Below, in pieces: positions 10,696 to 22,439 of a DNA stretch of 64,000 nt. The notes beneath the pieces were generated by a model. That model made no database searches and was not told where the DNA came from. It was given only the letters and a program-made list of their open reading frames with translations. The stretch is from Dugong dugon (taxonomy: Eukaryota; Chordata; Mammalia; Sirenia; Dugongidae): positions 5,047,128-5,111,127 of the forward strand of contig CM057481.1 in NCBI GenBank assembly GCA_030035585.1, written 5' to 3'. A program made the translations under genes and the position numbers. The first letter of the stretch is position 1, and every line of letters begins with the position of its first letter.

Positions 10696-11361
10696 TTTAA
10701 TCAGATTGAATACAGAACAACTCAAGACACGGTATGCTGAGCTATCTAGGGAAAAGCTGCTCTTTATGTTCCACGTTATTACAGGAATGACTTCAGTTTA
10801 ATAAAAACTCGTAATGAATAAACATGGTCTGAAACAACAATTCTAATTCGAAAAAATGAAATAAGTTTTCAAGGTTCTATGAGTTGCAGACAGAGGATGT
10901 ATTAAACACACTCTGAAGTATAACCTCCCTTTTAAAAAAGTGTTCTTAACTCTAAAAGATAAAAAGTTCGAACATTGCTTCAGCGTTTTCTCTTTCATTC
11001 TGATTCACTGAAGTTCAAGTGTGCCAACAACATTTCAGAGGTCAGGTATATCAGCCCCTGTGGGTTGACCAGGGACCCTCACAAAACTTGCTTGGTGTCC
11101 CAGGTACAACCAGTGAATAGAGAGAAAAGACTCAGAAAGGCTGAAGATTTCAGAGGTTACACTACCCCCACCAAAATCAAATTCCTACCCAGGAGAAGGG
11201 GCTGCCGGCACCATGTCACAAGCTACTCAGGAGACAGGTCTGAGCCAAAGGAAAGAGCCCACAACAGTTTCGTAGTATGTTCTCGGCCGCAGCTTGAAAG
11301 CAGGAAGGGCCATTACACACGGCGGGGCAGTCGTAAAACTAGAGCAACAAGTCCCACACCT
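10696..11361. other. Spacer, no recognisable element
   Basis: A 134-codon frame (10975-11379, +) crosses into the next SINE. It has no domain I recognise and no clear splice context, so I treat it as chance. Confidence 0.4.
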
Positions 11362-11560
11362 GCCCAGCACAGTGGTTAACTACTCGGCTGCTAACCGAAA
11401 GGTCAGCGGTTCAAACCCATCAGCTGCTCAAGGGGAGAAAGATGTGGCAGTCTGCTTCTGTAAAGGCTGCAGCCTTGGAAACCCTGTGGGGCAGTTCTAC
11501 TCCATCATCTGGGGTTGCTAAGGACTTGGAATTGAAGGCCGCGGGTTGTTTTTTTTTTCC
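11362..11560 (+). repeat. AfroSINE, standard long subfamily
   Basis: Well kept: 'agtggttaactactcggctg', 'ccgaaaggtcagcggttc', 'gagaaagatgtggcagtctg', 'gccttggaaaccctgtgg', then a diverged tail ending in a T-run at 11549-11558. Confidence 0.92.
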
Positions 11561-11944
11561 TGGTCCGCAGGGGCGGCAAAGAGTCAGGCCAACACTTTCT
11601 TGGAGCGTGAGGGAGAAGACGAGAGAAAAACAGAGCCGCGTACAAAGAGAAGCTCTACGTAGAGAACGTGATCACATAAGAGCTAACCGTGGACGCAGAA
11701 GGAGAAATTCACCCTGCACAGGAGAAGGCCCATCTTGGCGGCTTTTCCTACCTCCACCAGTACAGCAAAGCCCTGGGAATGTTCGGCCATTCTCACTAGT
11801 CCAGTTTTAAGGCAAAGATGTTTTGCTCTTTATCATTTATATCCTTTGCCCTAGATTTCAAGACAAAGAACATACTTCACATAACTCATTCAAACCTTTA
11901 TCAGCTTTGGCTTTCAGAGCTCTGAGCAGCCTGGAATCCCCCAA
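11561..11944. other. Spacer, no recognisable element
   Basis: Somewhat more G/C-rich just after the SINE. No gene recognised. A 122-codon frame at 11442-11810 starts inside the SINE and is not credible. Confidence 0.4.
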
Positions 11945-12160
11945 ACAGTGCTGCTGTCCAACAGAACCGTCAGCAGTGAGGCAATGTTCATATCTGCACT
12001 CTGCAACATGGTGGCCCCTCGCCGCGCGTGGCTTTGGGGCATTTGAAACACGGCTAGGCTGAAGAACTGAAGTTTTAATTTTATTTAATTGTAATTAATT
12101 TAAATTCAAACAGCCACATGTGGCTGGTTGCTACTGTATTAGACAGTGCAGCTCCAAAAT
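11945..12160. mobile_element. hAT-type DNA transposon with 'ctgtccaa' ends
   Basis: One end reads 'gctgctgtccaacagaac' and the other 'ctactgtattagacagtgca', an imperfect inverted pair. The inside has 'tttaattttatttaattgta' and 'cagccacatgtggctgg', the words of a common mammalian non-autonomous element. A related copy is at 52585-52960. Confidence 0.65.
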
Positions 12161-12614
12161 ATTTTCTCTTCCGCTGCGCTCATTCATCAAGGGCCTGCTA
12201 TGTCTCAGGCACTGTGTCAAGCTCTGTGCACCAGAGGAGCTGTTCCCACCAGATACCCCAAGAGGAAGGCCAAGTGCAGACTGTGTTCAAGGTCAAAGAG
12301 CCTCTAAGTGATAGAGTCAGGATGTGAATCCAGGATGTGAAACACCAAGTAAGTGTGTTTTGCCTCCAGTCTATGCCTTGAGCCACTCCAGCAGCTGCTT
12401 CCCCTACTATTTACCTTCTGTAACAGTCCTGGGACATGCAACTTCACGTGGATGACTACATGCCGAGCAGTCGCTCATGGGAAGACAATTCATCACTCAG
12501 ATATTAATTGCTACTGTAGTAATTGATTAATTGCTATTGTAGCTTTGGGTCTTAACAATGTAATAATAATTCTCTCTTAAACACGGCATGAATAAATAAT
12601 AGAATACAGCCGTT
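12161..12614. other. Spacer with old repeat traces
   Basis: 'cctgctatgtctcaggcact' near 12193 is a typical old LINE/SINE word. The rest looks unique. No gene seen. Confidence 0.4.
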
Positions 12615-12860
12615 CGACATTTTAGAGCATTTCTCAGGTGTTAAGCCCTGGAACGAGTGTTTTATACACAACTCTTTCAATCCTCACATCAGCAATATTA
12701 ATTACTATTATTATCCTTATTTAATGGATGAGCAGACTGAGGCTTTCAAAGTTTAAGCTACTTGCTCCCGGTCACAGAGCAAACTAATAGTCCATCTAGG
12801 AGTCAAATTCATGTCTGTCGGATTCTAAAACTATCACCCTGAGCCACTCTGCCACGGGAC
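12615..12860 (-). repeat. MIR SINE, near full length
   Basis: Reverse copy with 'caatcctcacatcagcaat', 'ttattatccttatttaatgg', 'gatgagcagactgaggcttt', 'gctcccggtcacagagca' and 'cctgagccactctgcca'. Confidence 0.8.
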
Positions 12861-13797
12861 TTTATACAACTTATTAGTTACACATGCTTACCTACCAATA
12901 AAAACAATGGCCAAAACTACATTACATGATAGGAAGATTTTTCAAATCCTCTGAAGTGGTTCACTGTGCAAAGGGTCCTCCCCGCACACCACAGAGAACC
13001 AGAAGGCATTATTCTTTCATAATCTTGCACAATAGGCACTCAGACAACAAGTCTGTTCCTTGCAGGCACTGCTGGTAAGAGAGCTTTAGCTCAAGTAACG
13101 GCTTTGCACAAGGCTTTAAGGATGAAGTATGCGATGTTAAAAATGACATTGAGGGTTTTCAAGGGGAAAATTGAAACGTTATTCCATGTCCCCGGATACT
13201 AAGATCAACAGACAACTTCCCAGAGGAGGCATTTGCCTTCGACCGACTAAAGCAACAGAACCTCAGCTGTTTGCCTCGGAGGCCGCCCCACAGTTTAATC
13301 GTCCTCCTTGTTAGATTACTTGCCCTCATCCACAGCTGAAATTCTCTGTTTAACGACAACGTGGTAACCAAAGCCAATCTCCCAAATGATCGTCTTCCCT
13401 CAGTGTTCTGCACCCACAGAAAGTCCTCGACCAGCAAGCGAGCGTTCCACGGAGCCCCACCAAGTACCTACTAAGTGCCTTTCAAATCATTAATACTCTG
13501 AAAACACAAAAGAAGGATATGAAACAACCCCCACTCACAAGGAGCTTAAAAAAGACTACTAGGGAAAGTGAGCGGAACCTAAAACAAAGAGGCTGGCCAA
13601 TGAATGACTCCATTTTCCCTTGATTCATAAGCATTCACATAAGAAATGGACCCTGAGCACCTACTATGTGCCAAGTACTACACTAGGGTTAGGAAGAGAA
13701 CAGCAACTATTATAGCCATGAACTTTATATAGTCTTCAATTTACGTAGTCTTCAAAATGGTCGAACCATTAAAATTACGTGCCTTAGTTATCCCCAA
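12861..13797. other. Low-repeat spacer, possibly partly conserved
   Basis: 13150-13440 keeps several CpGs and has an open frame of 92 codons on the minus strand, without a recognised domain. 'gagcacctactatgtgccaa' at about 13654 is an old repeat word. No gene supported. Confidence 0.35.
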
Positions 13798-14000
13798 AGC
13801 AGCCCTGGTGGCGCAACAGTTAAGCACTCGGCTGCCAACCGAAAGGTTGATGGTAGGAACCCACCCAGCAGCTCGATAGGAGAAAGCCCTGGCGATCTGT
13901 TCCCATAAAGACTACAGTCTAGATACCCTATGGGGCAGTTCTACTCTGTCACATGGGGTTGCTATGAGTCAAAACTGACTTAACGGCACCTAATATCAAC
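13798..14000 (+). repeat. AfroSINE, standard subfamily
   Basis: 'gcagccctggtggcgcaaca', 'agcactcggctgccaacc', 'ggggcagttctactctgtc' and a tail 'acggcacctaatatcaac' that matches the BovB 3' end closely. Confidence 0.9.
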
Positions 14001-15674
14001 AAGAGTTATCCCCAAATACTCCTACACGCACAACTAGATTTAGTCTTAATGACATTCCAGTACAGCTAAAAACATGTATTGAACCAACTATCAAAACCTT
14101 TAATAGCCTCTTGAACTTATATGCTGAGAATTGTTTTAGTCTCAATTCTAGAAAACTAGGGTTATTAGATTTAACTGATGAAATACAGGAAGCCTAATCA
14201 ATTTAAACTTCAGATAAATAGCACATAATTTTGGGGGGGATAAGTATATCCCAAAAAGTGAATGGGATATACTGATAAAGTCTGGTATTTTATCTGACAA
14301 GCCTAACATACTGTTTTGGCCAGTAATACCAAGTTAGAAAACAAATACAGAAATATAGATTTTTGAAATATGAAAGATTTTTGTACCAGAGCTCCAAGAG
14401 TTAATGACATCAGGCAAGTTAGCACATAAACATCCCTAGGTTTAAAGGCAGCAGCATGGTACAAGAGAACCTAGGTCACCACACATTCCCACAACAGTGT
14501 CTGTGAATAGTACCCCCTGGTGAGTGAACCAAAAAATGGAAGGTTTAACTTCATCTTTATAGGATTTCGGTTTCTGGTTGTATCTGATAAATACGGTTAC
14601 AGGAAACAATGCGGTCTCAAACAGTGCAAGAAATAAACGGGCCTGTCTTTGAGTATATGATCACACCCTATACCACACTTAATCTAAAAGAGACAAGGTT
14701 AGCAACGTGCCCTTCCAAACATCTATCATTTCCACACACATTCACCATTCAGCAAGCAGTAGAATTTCTTACTGTTTCCAAAGAGAATGCCACAAGCTTG
14801 AAAGGTGGTGGATTCACTGTGACACAGGCCTGCACACATACACACAAGCTCGCTCCTACACCCTCACCAGGTCCCCTGCCTGGTGAGCAGCATTCCTTGG
14901 CCCAAGCCCTTCATCCTGACTCAAGTCAGTATCAGAAACACCTCCACGAAAGGTCCTCTAGACTGTCCCTTCACCACGTGGGTCACTTGTATTGTAGGGC
15001 TAGGGAGGCAAGATTCTGATGGTCTTTAACCCACCAATTAATCCAAATTATCTTTATTCTGTGGCTAGTGTGTGCAGGGCACTTATGTGCTGCAGCATGG
15101 ACTTCTACTGCTATTCCCAAACCTGTTTCCCTTTCCTACTGTTGACAGGGACACAGTGAATTTCACACCTCCCTTACTGCAATGCTGGCAGGGACGAATG
15201 AATGAGCTTAGGCCAGTGGACTGTGGTGAAAGGAATGTGCACCCTTTCCAGGATGGATCTATAGACTGTTCCCAAGCTAGATGGGGATGACAAAGCCATC
15301 GGACGGAGGGACATGGGGTCACTGAATGTCAACCTGGAAAGGAGCCTACTGCCCAAGAACATCTACATAGCTGACTGTGCACAGCTGGAAAATAAACATT
15401 CATTCTGTCCAACTACTAAGATGTGGGAACCTGACAGAGCCACCAGCATTACTTACATATGCTCACGTCATTGCAACTCAAATGGAAATCCAAATTAAAT
15501 TTAAGGATGTTTGGCATCTCACTATAACTCTGTCGCTCTGGCCCGATTTATAACAACTCATACTTGATAGAAATAAAGTTGCTTCTCTCTCAGCTCCACG
15601 TCGATTCATTTCTGAAAAGTAAATCCAGTTGCGGCTGCATATGTCAATTTAAAATTTCATAAGCCACAGGGACA
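14001..15674. other. Spacer with uncertain old repeats
   Basis: Long stretch without a clear element. Several open frames exist, the longest 136 codons at 14609-15019 (+), with low-complexity His/Thr/Pro content and no domain. I see no gene. Confidence 0.35.
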
Positions 15675-16035
15675 TCAACATTTGGAAATGGCTAAGTTAA
15701 ATCTGCAGTTCACATGGAGAAGGAAACAGAAGAACTGCCCAGAAAGAATTTGAAATAACAAACATAGAGGATTTGTATTACCAGAAAAAGCATGCTTTAA
15801 AGCAAGTATTTAAAACTGTGTGGTACTGACCAAAGAATAGATAAATAAAATATACATGCAAGGCATAAAAACAAGCCATATGGAAACAGACACGAGAGAG
15901 AGATAAATGAGTATAATACCAACCCTTAGGAAGTATTTTGAGATAATTTATGATGGGGAAAATTAATTGAAAAGTTTTGGGGAAGAAGTAGCTAAAATGC
16001 TGACTGAACTAGCATAAAAATATTTTAATAACTGT
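15675..16035 (+). mobile_element. Old LINE-1/HAL1 reverse-transcriptase-region fragment
   Basis: 'catttggaaatggctaagt' begins a stretch whose later words 'aaaactgtgtggtactgacc' and 'agaatagataaataaaa' correspond to the L1 ORF2 segment 'acagtgtggtactggcat ... agatagacatataaatca'. Many stops and gaps; not functional. Confidence 0.5.
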
Positions 16036-16137
16036 GGCAGATCTCAAAGTCTACAATCCTTCTCAAATCCAAAAGGTATATCCCTGAGGCAATTTTCCTC
16101 TCTTTTTTATTATCAGACTAAAATAGTTATCTGGTGA

Positions 16138-16350
16138 GGAGCCCTGGTGGCACAGTTATTAAAGCACTTGGCTGCTAACCCAAAGGTCAGCGGCTCGAAC
16201 CCACCAGCCGCTCAGCGAGAGAAAGATGTGGCAGCCTGCTTCCATAAAGATTACAGCCTTGGAAACCCTAGAGGGCAGTTCTACTCTGTCCTATAGGGTT
16301 GCTATGAGTCGCAGTGGACTCAGTGGCAGTGAGTTTGGGTTTTTATGGAC
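16138..16350 (+). repeat. AfroSINE, standard long subfamily, full length
   Basis: 'aggagccctggtggcacagt', 'ggctgctaacccaaaggtc', B-box-like 'ggctcgaaccc', 'gatgtggcagcctgcttcc', 'tcctatagggttgctatga' and tail 'gtgagtttgggttttta'. One of the least diverged copies in the window. Confidence 0.95.
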
Positions 16351-16714
16351 AGGATTCCATGACGGGAAAAGATTTTCCCTTTACAACTCTGAAATCTTAG
16401 CTCCAATTTCATATCAGAAGTAAAGTGAAATACATTACTAGTTAATGCCAACATCTAATACCTGAGGTACTCAAATCAGAAAAATCTCCTTAAAATTAGG
16501 CTTTTTTTTTTTTAAAGGAAAAAAAAAGCTCCCCAAATAACCAATTCCATGTGCTTAAAATGCAGCAAAATTGAGGCAAAGAAAATTAACGTAATTTATG
16601 TTCATGTCACAGATAGCTAGGGAACTCAGGTTTTACAGTTGCTAAACTGAATACCCTTCCAAACCCTCCTTTCAGTTATATTTCAAAGAACAAGGGAGCA
16701 GGTCGTACTACCTC

Positions 16715-17560
16715 TCATTTTCATTTCAAATCAACTTAATTGAGGCATAATTTGCATACAATGAATCTACACATTTGAAGCGTACCGTTGGATGAGCTTT
16801 AATGGAATAATAAACCAAAAGCCAAACCCGCTGCTGACGGTCGATTCCGACTCATAGCAACCCTGTAGACAGAACAGAACTGCCCCATTGGGTTTCCAAG
16901 GAGCACCTGGTGGATTCGAACTGCCGAAGTTTGATTAGCAGCCGAACTCATAACCACTACGCCACCAGATTTCCAATAAAATAATAGAGTAGTGTTATCC
17001 AGCAAAACAATCAAGATAGAGATCGTTTCCATCACCCAGCATTTTCCCTCCTGCCCCTTTATAATCAGTATTCACTCTGCCTACCTCCTCCAACTACTGG
17101 TCTGATTTTCATCATTATACCTTTTCCCTTTTCTAGAATTTTATACAGACAGAATCTTACAGCATATCATCTTTTACGATTGGGCATTTTTCACTCAGCA
17201 TAATGTTCTCGAGATTCATCCACGTTGTCATATGCATCCACAGGGTGTCCCTTTCTATTGCTGAGGTTGCTGAGCTGTACTTCACTGGATGTGCCACAAT
17301 TTGTTCATCAAATCACCAGTGGATGGATATTTGGGTTGTTTCTAGTTTGGGGCAATTCTGAACACTCACAAATTTTTTGTACAGCTCTCACTGTCTTTTT
17401 ACTGTAGATTTATAGTAAATCTTGAAATCAGGTACACTGAGCCCTCCAATTCTGTTCCTTTTCAAATTTTTTTTATCTACTCTAGATCCTTTGCATTTCG
17501 AATAAATTTTAGAATCAGCTTGTCAACTTCAACAAAAAGGCTTGCTGACATTTTAATTGC
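16715..17560 (-). mobile_element. Old LINE-1 (L1ME/L1M-type), split by a SINE
   Basis: Left part: 'caacttaattgaggcataat'. Right part: 'cactcagcataatgttctcg', 'ttcatccacgttgtcatat', 'ggatggatatttgggttgtt', then 'gaaatcaggtacactgagcc', the antisense of old L1 3' sequence. A SINE at 16812-16974 interrupts it. Confidence 0.75.
16812..16974 (-). repeat. AfroSINE, short subfamily, inside an L1
   Basis: 'gccaaacccgctgctgacgg', 'ccaaggagcacctggtgga' and 'aaccactacgccaccaga'. It must be younger than the L1 it interrupts. Confidence 0.92.
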
Positions 17561-17984
17561 CTTAAATATATAAATCAAGTTCCATCCCATACTATTCCCT
17601 TTGTCTCTTACTTTCAATGTATTTCACTTAATAAACCTTCAAATTAAAAGAGATTCCAATATGCAGTTTCCCAATCTATCATGTCCTCCACCTCACGCCT
17701 GTCCATCCTGAACGTTTAAACAGGGCCCGAAAACCACTCAGCCAGGTCCCAATAAAGGAAGCTCTGAGCATCCCATAAGGATGCACCCTTCTCTTCCAGG
17801 GCCCACCTTTAGTTCTAACCATCCACAAGACTCTCAAACTTCCTAGATACACACTACATGCCTGGCCCACACTTCTTCCTTGGTTCCACGAAAAATACTT
17901 GACTCACTCCACCTGAGACTCAGGAAGCTCTCTTGGGTTCTTCTGCCCAGCATCTCAGAGTAGCTTCTTAGATAAATCACATCG
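17561..17984. other. Spacer with a possible LTR remnant
   Basis: 17604-17636 holds the stretch 'ctttcaatgtatttcactta' followed by ataaac, repeated with two mismatches at 18685-18717. No gene seen. Confidence 0.4.
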
Positions 17985-18510
17985 TATACGCAAAGATGTC
18001 ACTTTGATGACAAAGATGAATCTGACCCAAGCCATGGTATTTTCAATTTCCTTATATGCAGGCGACAGTTGGATAATGCAAAAGAAAGACAGAAAAAGAA
18101 TTGATGCTTTCCAACTGTGGTGTTGGCGAAGAATACCAAATATTCAACTGCCAGAAGAATGAACAAATCATTCTTGAAAGAAATACGAACAGAATGTTCC
18201 TTAGAGGCGAGGATGGAAAACTTCACCTTGCTTACTTTGGACACGTCATCAGAAATGACCAATCACTAGAAAAAGGCAAAGTGGAAGCTGGTAAAGTAAA
18301 GTAGAAGATAAAGTAGAAGTTTGGTAAAGTAGAAGGTTAGAAAAAATGAGGGAAACCCTCCACTACACGGACTGGCACGAGAGCCACAACAATAGACTCA
18401 AACACACGGATTATGAAGATGGCGCAGGACAGGGCAACATTTTGTTCTGTTGAGCTTAAGGTCACCGTGAGTTGGAGCTGAGAGATGGCAACTAACGTGA
18501 ACGAGAAAGC
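17985..18510 (+). mobile_element. RTE/BovB LINE, C-terminal coding end and 3' UTR, decayed
   Basis: Translation in shifting frames gives 'QAMVFSISLYAGDSW', 'RKRIDAFQLWCWRRI', 'ILERNTNRMFLRG' and 'YFGHVIRNDQSLEKGK', which follow in order the C-terminal part of the BovB reverse-transcriptase protein. At least one frameshift and stops are present. The 3' part ('tatgaagatggcgcaggaca', 'caccgtgagttggagctga') matches the shared SINE tail. This is a dead copy of the LINE presumed to have mobilised the SINEs here. Confidence 0.85.
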
Positions 18511-18720
18511 CAGTCTCAATCCCTGAGGAGGACTGGACATTCAAACCACGCCGCGCTCCCTTCACGGCGCTGACACTGGGGAAAGCAGCAGCCCCGGCAC
18601 TGGCGCAACCAGTCACTGATCCTTCGCTGACGCTCTCGTTTCCATGTCCCTGAGCAACTTGAACAGTTCACGCTTTTGCCTTTCTCTCTTGCTTTTAATG
18701 TATTTCACTTAATAAACTGC
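18511..18720. other. CpG-richer stretch ending in a polyadenylation-like motif
   Basis: Local CpG-rich DNA (18545-18650) is followed by the 33-nt repeat with AATAAA at 18685-18717. This could be the end of an old LTR, but no paired boundary is visible. Confidence 0.35.
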
Positions 18721-20126
18721 TCGTAGATGGAAGTGCGTGACTGTTCTTTTTTGCTGCCATTTCCTAAGCCTGATAACATTTCTCGGGGGCAGGTGAGTGG
18801 AGGATGGAAGGGGCCTTAGTTTAATCACATCTCATTTGACCTGACAGTCAGAAGGATTCAATAAAAGGTTTAAAGAGTCCACCTTGTACCTCGGGTTAGT
18901 TCAATGCCCCATTAGTCCGTGTAATGACTTTATACCTACAGGACAAAGGTTTTTTCTTTCTTTCTTTTTTAAGGAAAGAAAGAATCCTCACAAAACAAAA
19001 ATCACTGTAAAGAAAGTGACGGGACCTTAATTCCCCCACTTCGTGCACGCACAGAAAGTCCTTGCTTTAATTCATGTCTTTTCAACAAGTATCTGACTTG
19101 GATGACCAGATAAAAAGCGTGTGTGTTCTTTTTTCCCCTCACGATAATACGGCTCTCCTAAATACATATAAAACACCTGTTTAACGTCTTCTTTTTTGAC
19201 TTCTGTAAGAGTGACAGTGTATGAGTTGATGCTTTTTTATTTTATTGTTTTCTATTTGAGCTCAGTATAATAATCAGTGGATGGATAAAAGGTATTATGG
19301 AAAAAATCAGAGATCTCAATCTGAAATCATCTTTATCGTGTATGTTTATTTACTTGCACACGGTCTCAACCCCACCCCCCCAACTCCCAGGTAACCTGTA
19401 TCTTCCCTCCTGCCCATCCACACCCAGGGAGCACCAGCCACGAGAAGGCACTCAGCGATTCTATGATGAATAAATGAATATTTATTCCTCCAGCTCAAAT
19501 CAGAATGACTAAAGCAAGAAGTTGTACAATTCACATTCCGACATCATCCAAATCATCCTCATTACACACTTATTAACTGCTTATTAAATCACTTACTTTA
19601 AGAGACTAATTTCTGGTTGCTTTAAAACAGTCAGATACATTTGCCCAAATCATAACTCAATGTTTGATCATAAAGTTTACGACTTCTCAGTATTTTAACC
19701 TTCAAATATTTACTAACTGGAAGAATACAAATTAAAACGGGTGCTGGATATTTAGGTAGAGATTTAACAATGAATATCCTTAAGAAATTTAATTATATTT
19801 AGTTAAAAAATTAGAAGCAGCGTAAATGACTAGCTAAAGCAAAATCATATCAATTAAAACACAATCATACAATAATATGACTGAGCCACTTCAAGTGCAG
19901 GGGGGCCCTCATACTGCTAGGAAATGCTTATGATACAATATCAGGTCCACATCTGAACATATATGCACAGATAACTTGTTAAGTACACACATAAATGTCA
20001 ACTATAGTCCCCAAACTCTAAGACTCCATGAATTCTGAAATGCGCGGTCATTTTAATAGCAGCTTTTCTTTGCAGGAAAAAGAAATACCACCACATAAAA
20101 TACACACAACTCTAAGATGCATTCCC
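18721..20126. other. Spacer, no recognisable gene
   Basis: Includes an 11-bp inverted repeat of ttctttctttc/gaaagaaagaa type at about 18955-18985. The rest is A/T-rich and unique-looking. Confidence 0.4.
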
Positions 20127-20303
20127 AAAAAAAAAAAAAAACCAAACAAACCCTACGCCATCCAGTTGATTCCAACTCACAGCGACCCTACAGGACAGAG
20201 TAGAACTCCCCAAAGAGCTTCCAAAGAGCGGCTGGTGGATTTGAACTGCTGACCTTTTCGTTAGCAGCCAAGCTCTTCACCACTACACCACCAGGACTCG
20301 CTA
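20124..20303 (-). repeat. AfroSINE, short subfamily, with target duplication
   Basis: A-tail, then 'ccatccagttgattccaact', 'ggctggtggatttgaactgc' and 'accactacaccaccagga'. AAGATGCATT before it (20114-20123) and AAAATGCATT after it (20304-20313) form a 10-bp target duplication with one mismatch. Confidence 0.93.
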
Positions 20304-20314
20304 AAAATGCATTA

Positions 20315-20356
20315 CCTGTTGCCAACGAGTGGATTCCAACTCACAGCGACCCTATG
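20315..20356 (-). repeat. AfroSINE tail fragment
   Basis: 'cctgttgccaacgagtggat' then 'tccaactcacagcgacccta': only the 3' tail of a reverse SINE, directly beside the previous copy. Confidence 0.75.
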
Positions 20357-21499
20357 TTAGGATTACAGAATAAACAACATGGGTGAGGGGAGTATTATAA
20401 TGAAGCAAATGCTGTGCAGCTGGGGGCCAAAGGGTGAGGGGTGAGGAGTGGGAGATCCACACGGGAAAATGTACAAAATGTCAAACGTGGTTCTTTCCCC
20501 TAAAGTTATTTTTATTTCTCTACATTGTTCCTAACTTTCCAGCTTCTCTCCACGGAGCACCCATTGCCTCGACAATCTGAAAAATAAATTTCATCAAAAA
20601 TATTTTAAGGCATTTTCTGGAAACAAAAATGTAATGTTTCCGTATAAGGTTTTATTGTGCAAATTCCTATCTTTTCAGTTCAAGCCCCGCCTCAGTCAAG
20701 CTCAGTATAAAAATGTTTAGGCCGCGGCTTTTGGAGTTGATCCATCCCAGAAATACCAGTCTTCTGGCAGCTGCAGAATACTTACCGTTTTACTGTAGTT
20801 TGTTTTTGCATTTATCTTCCTTGCTGATCCCAGGGCTTCCAAGAGCAGCTGGACATATTTTTAAAGAAACAGAACTATATCAGAGAACATCTTGTGTTCA
20901 CTGTGTTCGTACATCGAAAATAACAGCCTTTTTTTCACTCCCCAGGGGCTGAACCCAGATCTATCTAATAGTAATTATTTTTCCGGTGTAATCAACTCAA
21001 AAGCTATATTAATGTATTTAACTCATCAAATAAAGCTTTTCCTGCCATCAATAAAAATAATAATTTCCTGTTAATAACAAATCTTCTTCCTGTCCTCGGT
21101 GATGTTTCTCACTACAATTCAGCTTTTTAAAACCCATAAATGACAGGTAATATATTATCTTAAAGGAAATTCACCTTGTTGGTTTTAGAGTTGCTTACAA
21201 CATAACCATATACTTTGCTCTCAATCCTCACTGAACTCATACAGCATTGGTTTTCCAGACATTTTAATTAATACGTGCTAACTTCACAGCATTGTTCACT
21301 TAAAGACCATCCCATTAAGCATGAAAAGCTTAGATTTTATATAGCTCCTTTCTAAACGTAAACTCTGAGAATTCTGGAAACAAGGACACTAATAACATGC
21401 TATCAATTTTATTTACAGAAACACAAGACAAGAACTAATTCCAAATGACAGTTTTAGCAGGAGAAAGCAAACAAAGAAGCAAAATCCAAACTAAATTTA
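20357..21499. other. Spacer, no recognisable gene
   Basis: Unique-looking A/T-rich sequence. A 60-nt open segment with splice-like ends on the minus strand (about 20786-20846) is probably chance; see the rejected list. Confidence 0.4.
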
Positions 21500-21713
21500 A
21501 AAAAAAAAACCCTAAGCGCACTGCCTTCGAGTTGATTCAGACTCATAGCAACCCTGAAGGACAGAGTAGAACTACCCTGTAGAGTTTCCAAGGCTGTAAA
21601 TCTTCACAAAAGCAGACTGCCACATCCTTCTCCTAAGGAGTGGCTGGTGAGTTTGAACAGCCAACTTTTCGGTTAGTAGCAGAGCATTTAATCACTGCGC
21701 CACTAGGGTTCCT
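21500..21713 (-). repeat. AfroSINE, long subfamily
   Basis: A-tail, 'gccttcgagttgattcagac', long-form middle 'ggctgtaaatcttcacaaaa', 'cagactgccacatccttctc' and head 'cactgcgccactagggttcc'. Confidence 0.92.
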
Positions 21714-21908
21714 TAAACTAACCTACAAATCTAAACTTCTGAAAAAAACTTGATTAAGCCAGTGAAATCTAGTAAAAATTCTACAGATTTTTTATGTGAG
21801 ATTTTAAACAGAATCACTGTATCAAAAAATAAACTTAATTTTGATAGATGTTGCCAAATTACTCTCCATATTTGTGGGTGTTAAATCATATGCCCTATGC
21901 AATATTTA

Positions 21909-22190
21909 TGGAGCCCTGGTGGCACATCAGTTAAGTGCTCAGCTGTTAACCAAAAGGGTGGCAGTTGGAACACATCCAGAGGCTTCATGGGAGAAAGACC
22001 TGGTGATCTGCTTCCATTGAGTCAATTCCTACTCATAGTGACCCTATAGTACAGAGAAGAACTGCCCCATAGAGTTTCCAAGGGGCGGTGGTGGATCTGA
22101 AGTGCCAAGCTTTTGGTTAGCACCCAAACTTATTTTGTCACATGGGGTCGCTATGAGTCAAAATCAACTTGACAGCATCTAACAACAATA
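21909..22190 (+). repeat. AfroSINE interrupted by a second, reversed AfroSINE
   Basis: Forward head at 21909-22012 ('ggagccctggtggcacatca' to 'gacctggtgatctgcttcc') and forward tail at about 22134-22190 ('cacatggggtcgctatgagt'). Between them, about 22013-22133, lies a reversed copy ('ttgagtcaattcctactcat' to 'cttttggttagcacccaaa'). Confidence 0.85.
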
Positions 22191-22276
22191 ACAACATACA
22201 ATATTTAGGGTTGAATCTGGACTCTATTTAACAACTTTCAATCAAGAGATTCACCTGAACCTCAGGCCAACCCTCC

Positions 22277-22424
22277 TCCTAACCTGTTGCCGTTGAGTCG
22301 ATTCCAACTCATAGAGACAGTGTAGGACAGAGAACTGCCCCGTAGGGTTTCTAAAGAACGGCTGGTGGATTCGAACTGCCAACCTTTTGGTTAGCAGCTG
22401 AGCTCTTAACCACTGCACCACTGC
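22277..22424 (-). repeat. AfroSINE, short subfamily
   Basis: 'gttgccgttgagtcgattcc', 'gtagggtttctaaagaacgg', 'ccaaccttttggttagcagc', ending 'actgcaccactgcccc'. Confidence 0.92.
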
Positions 22425-22439
22425 CCCATAAAAAGAAGC

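Noticed and set aside
20786-20846. 60-nt minus-strand mini-exon with GTAAGT donor
   Set aside because: Too short to weigh; the acceptor context is A-rich and the phase does not fit the other candidates.
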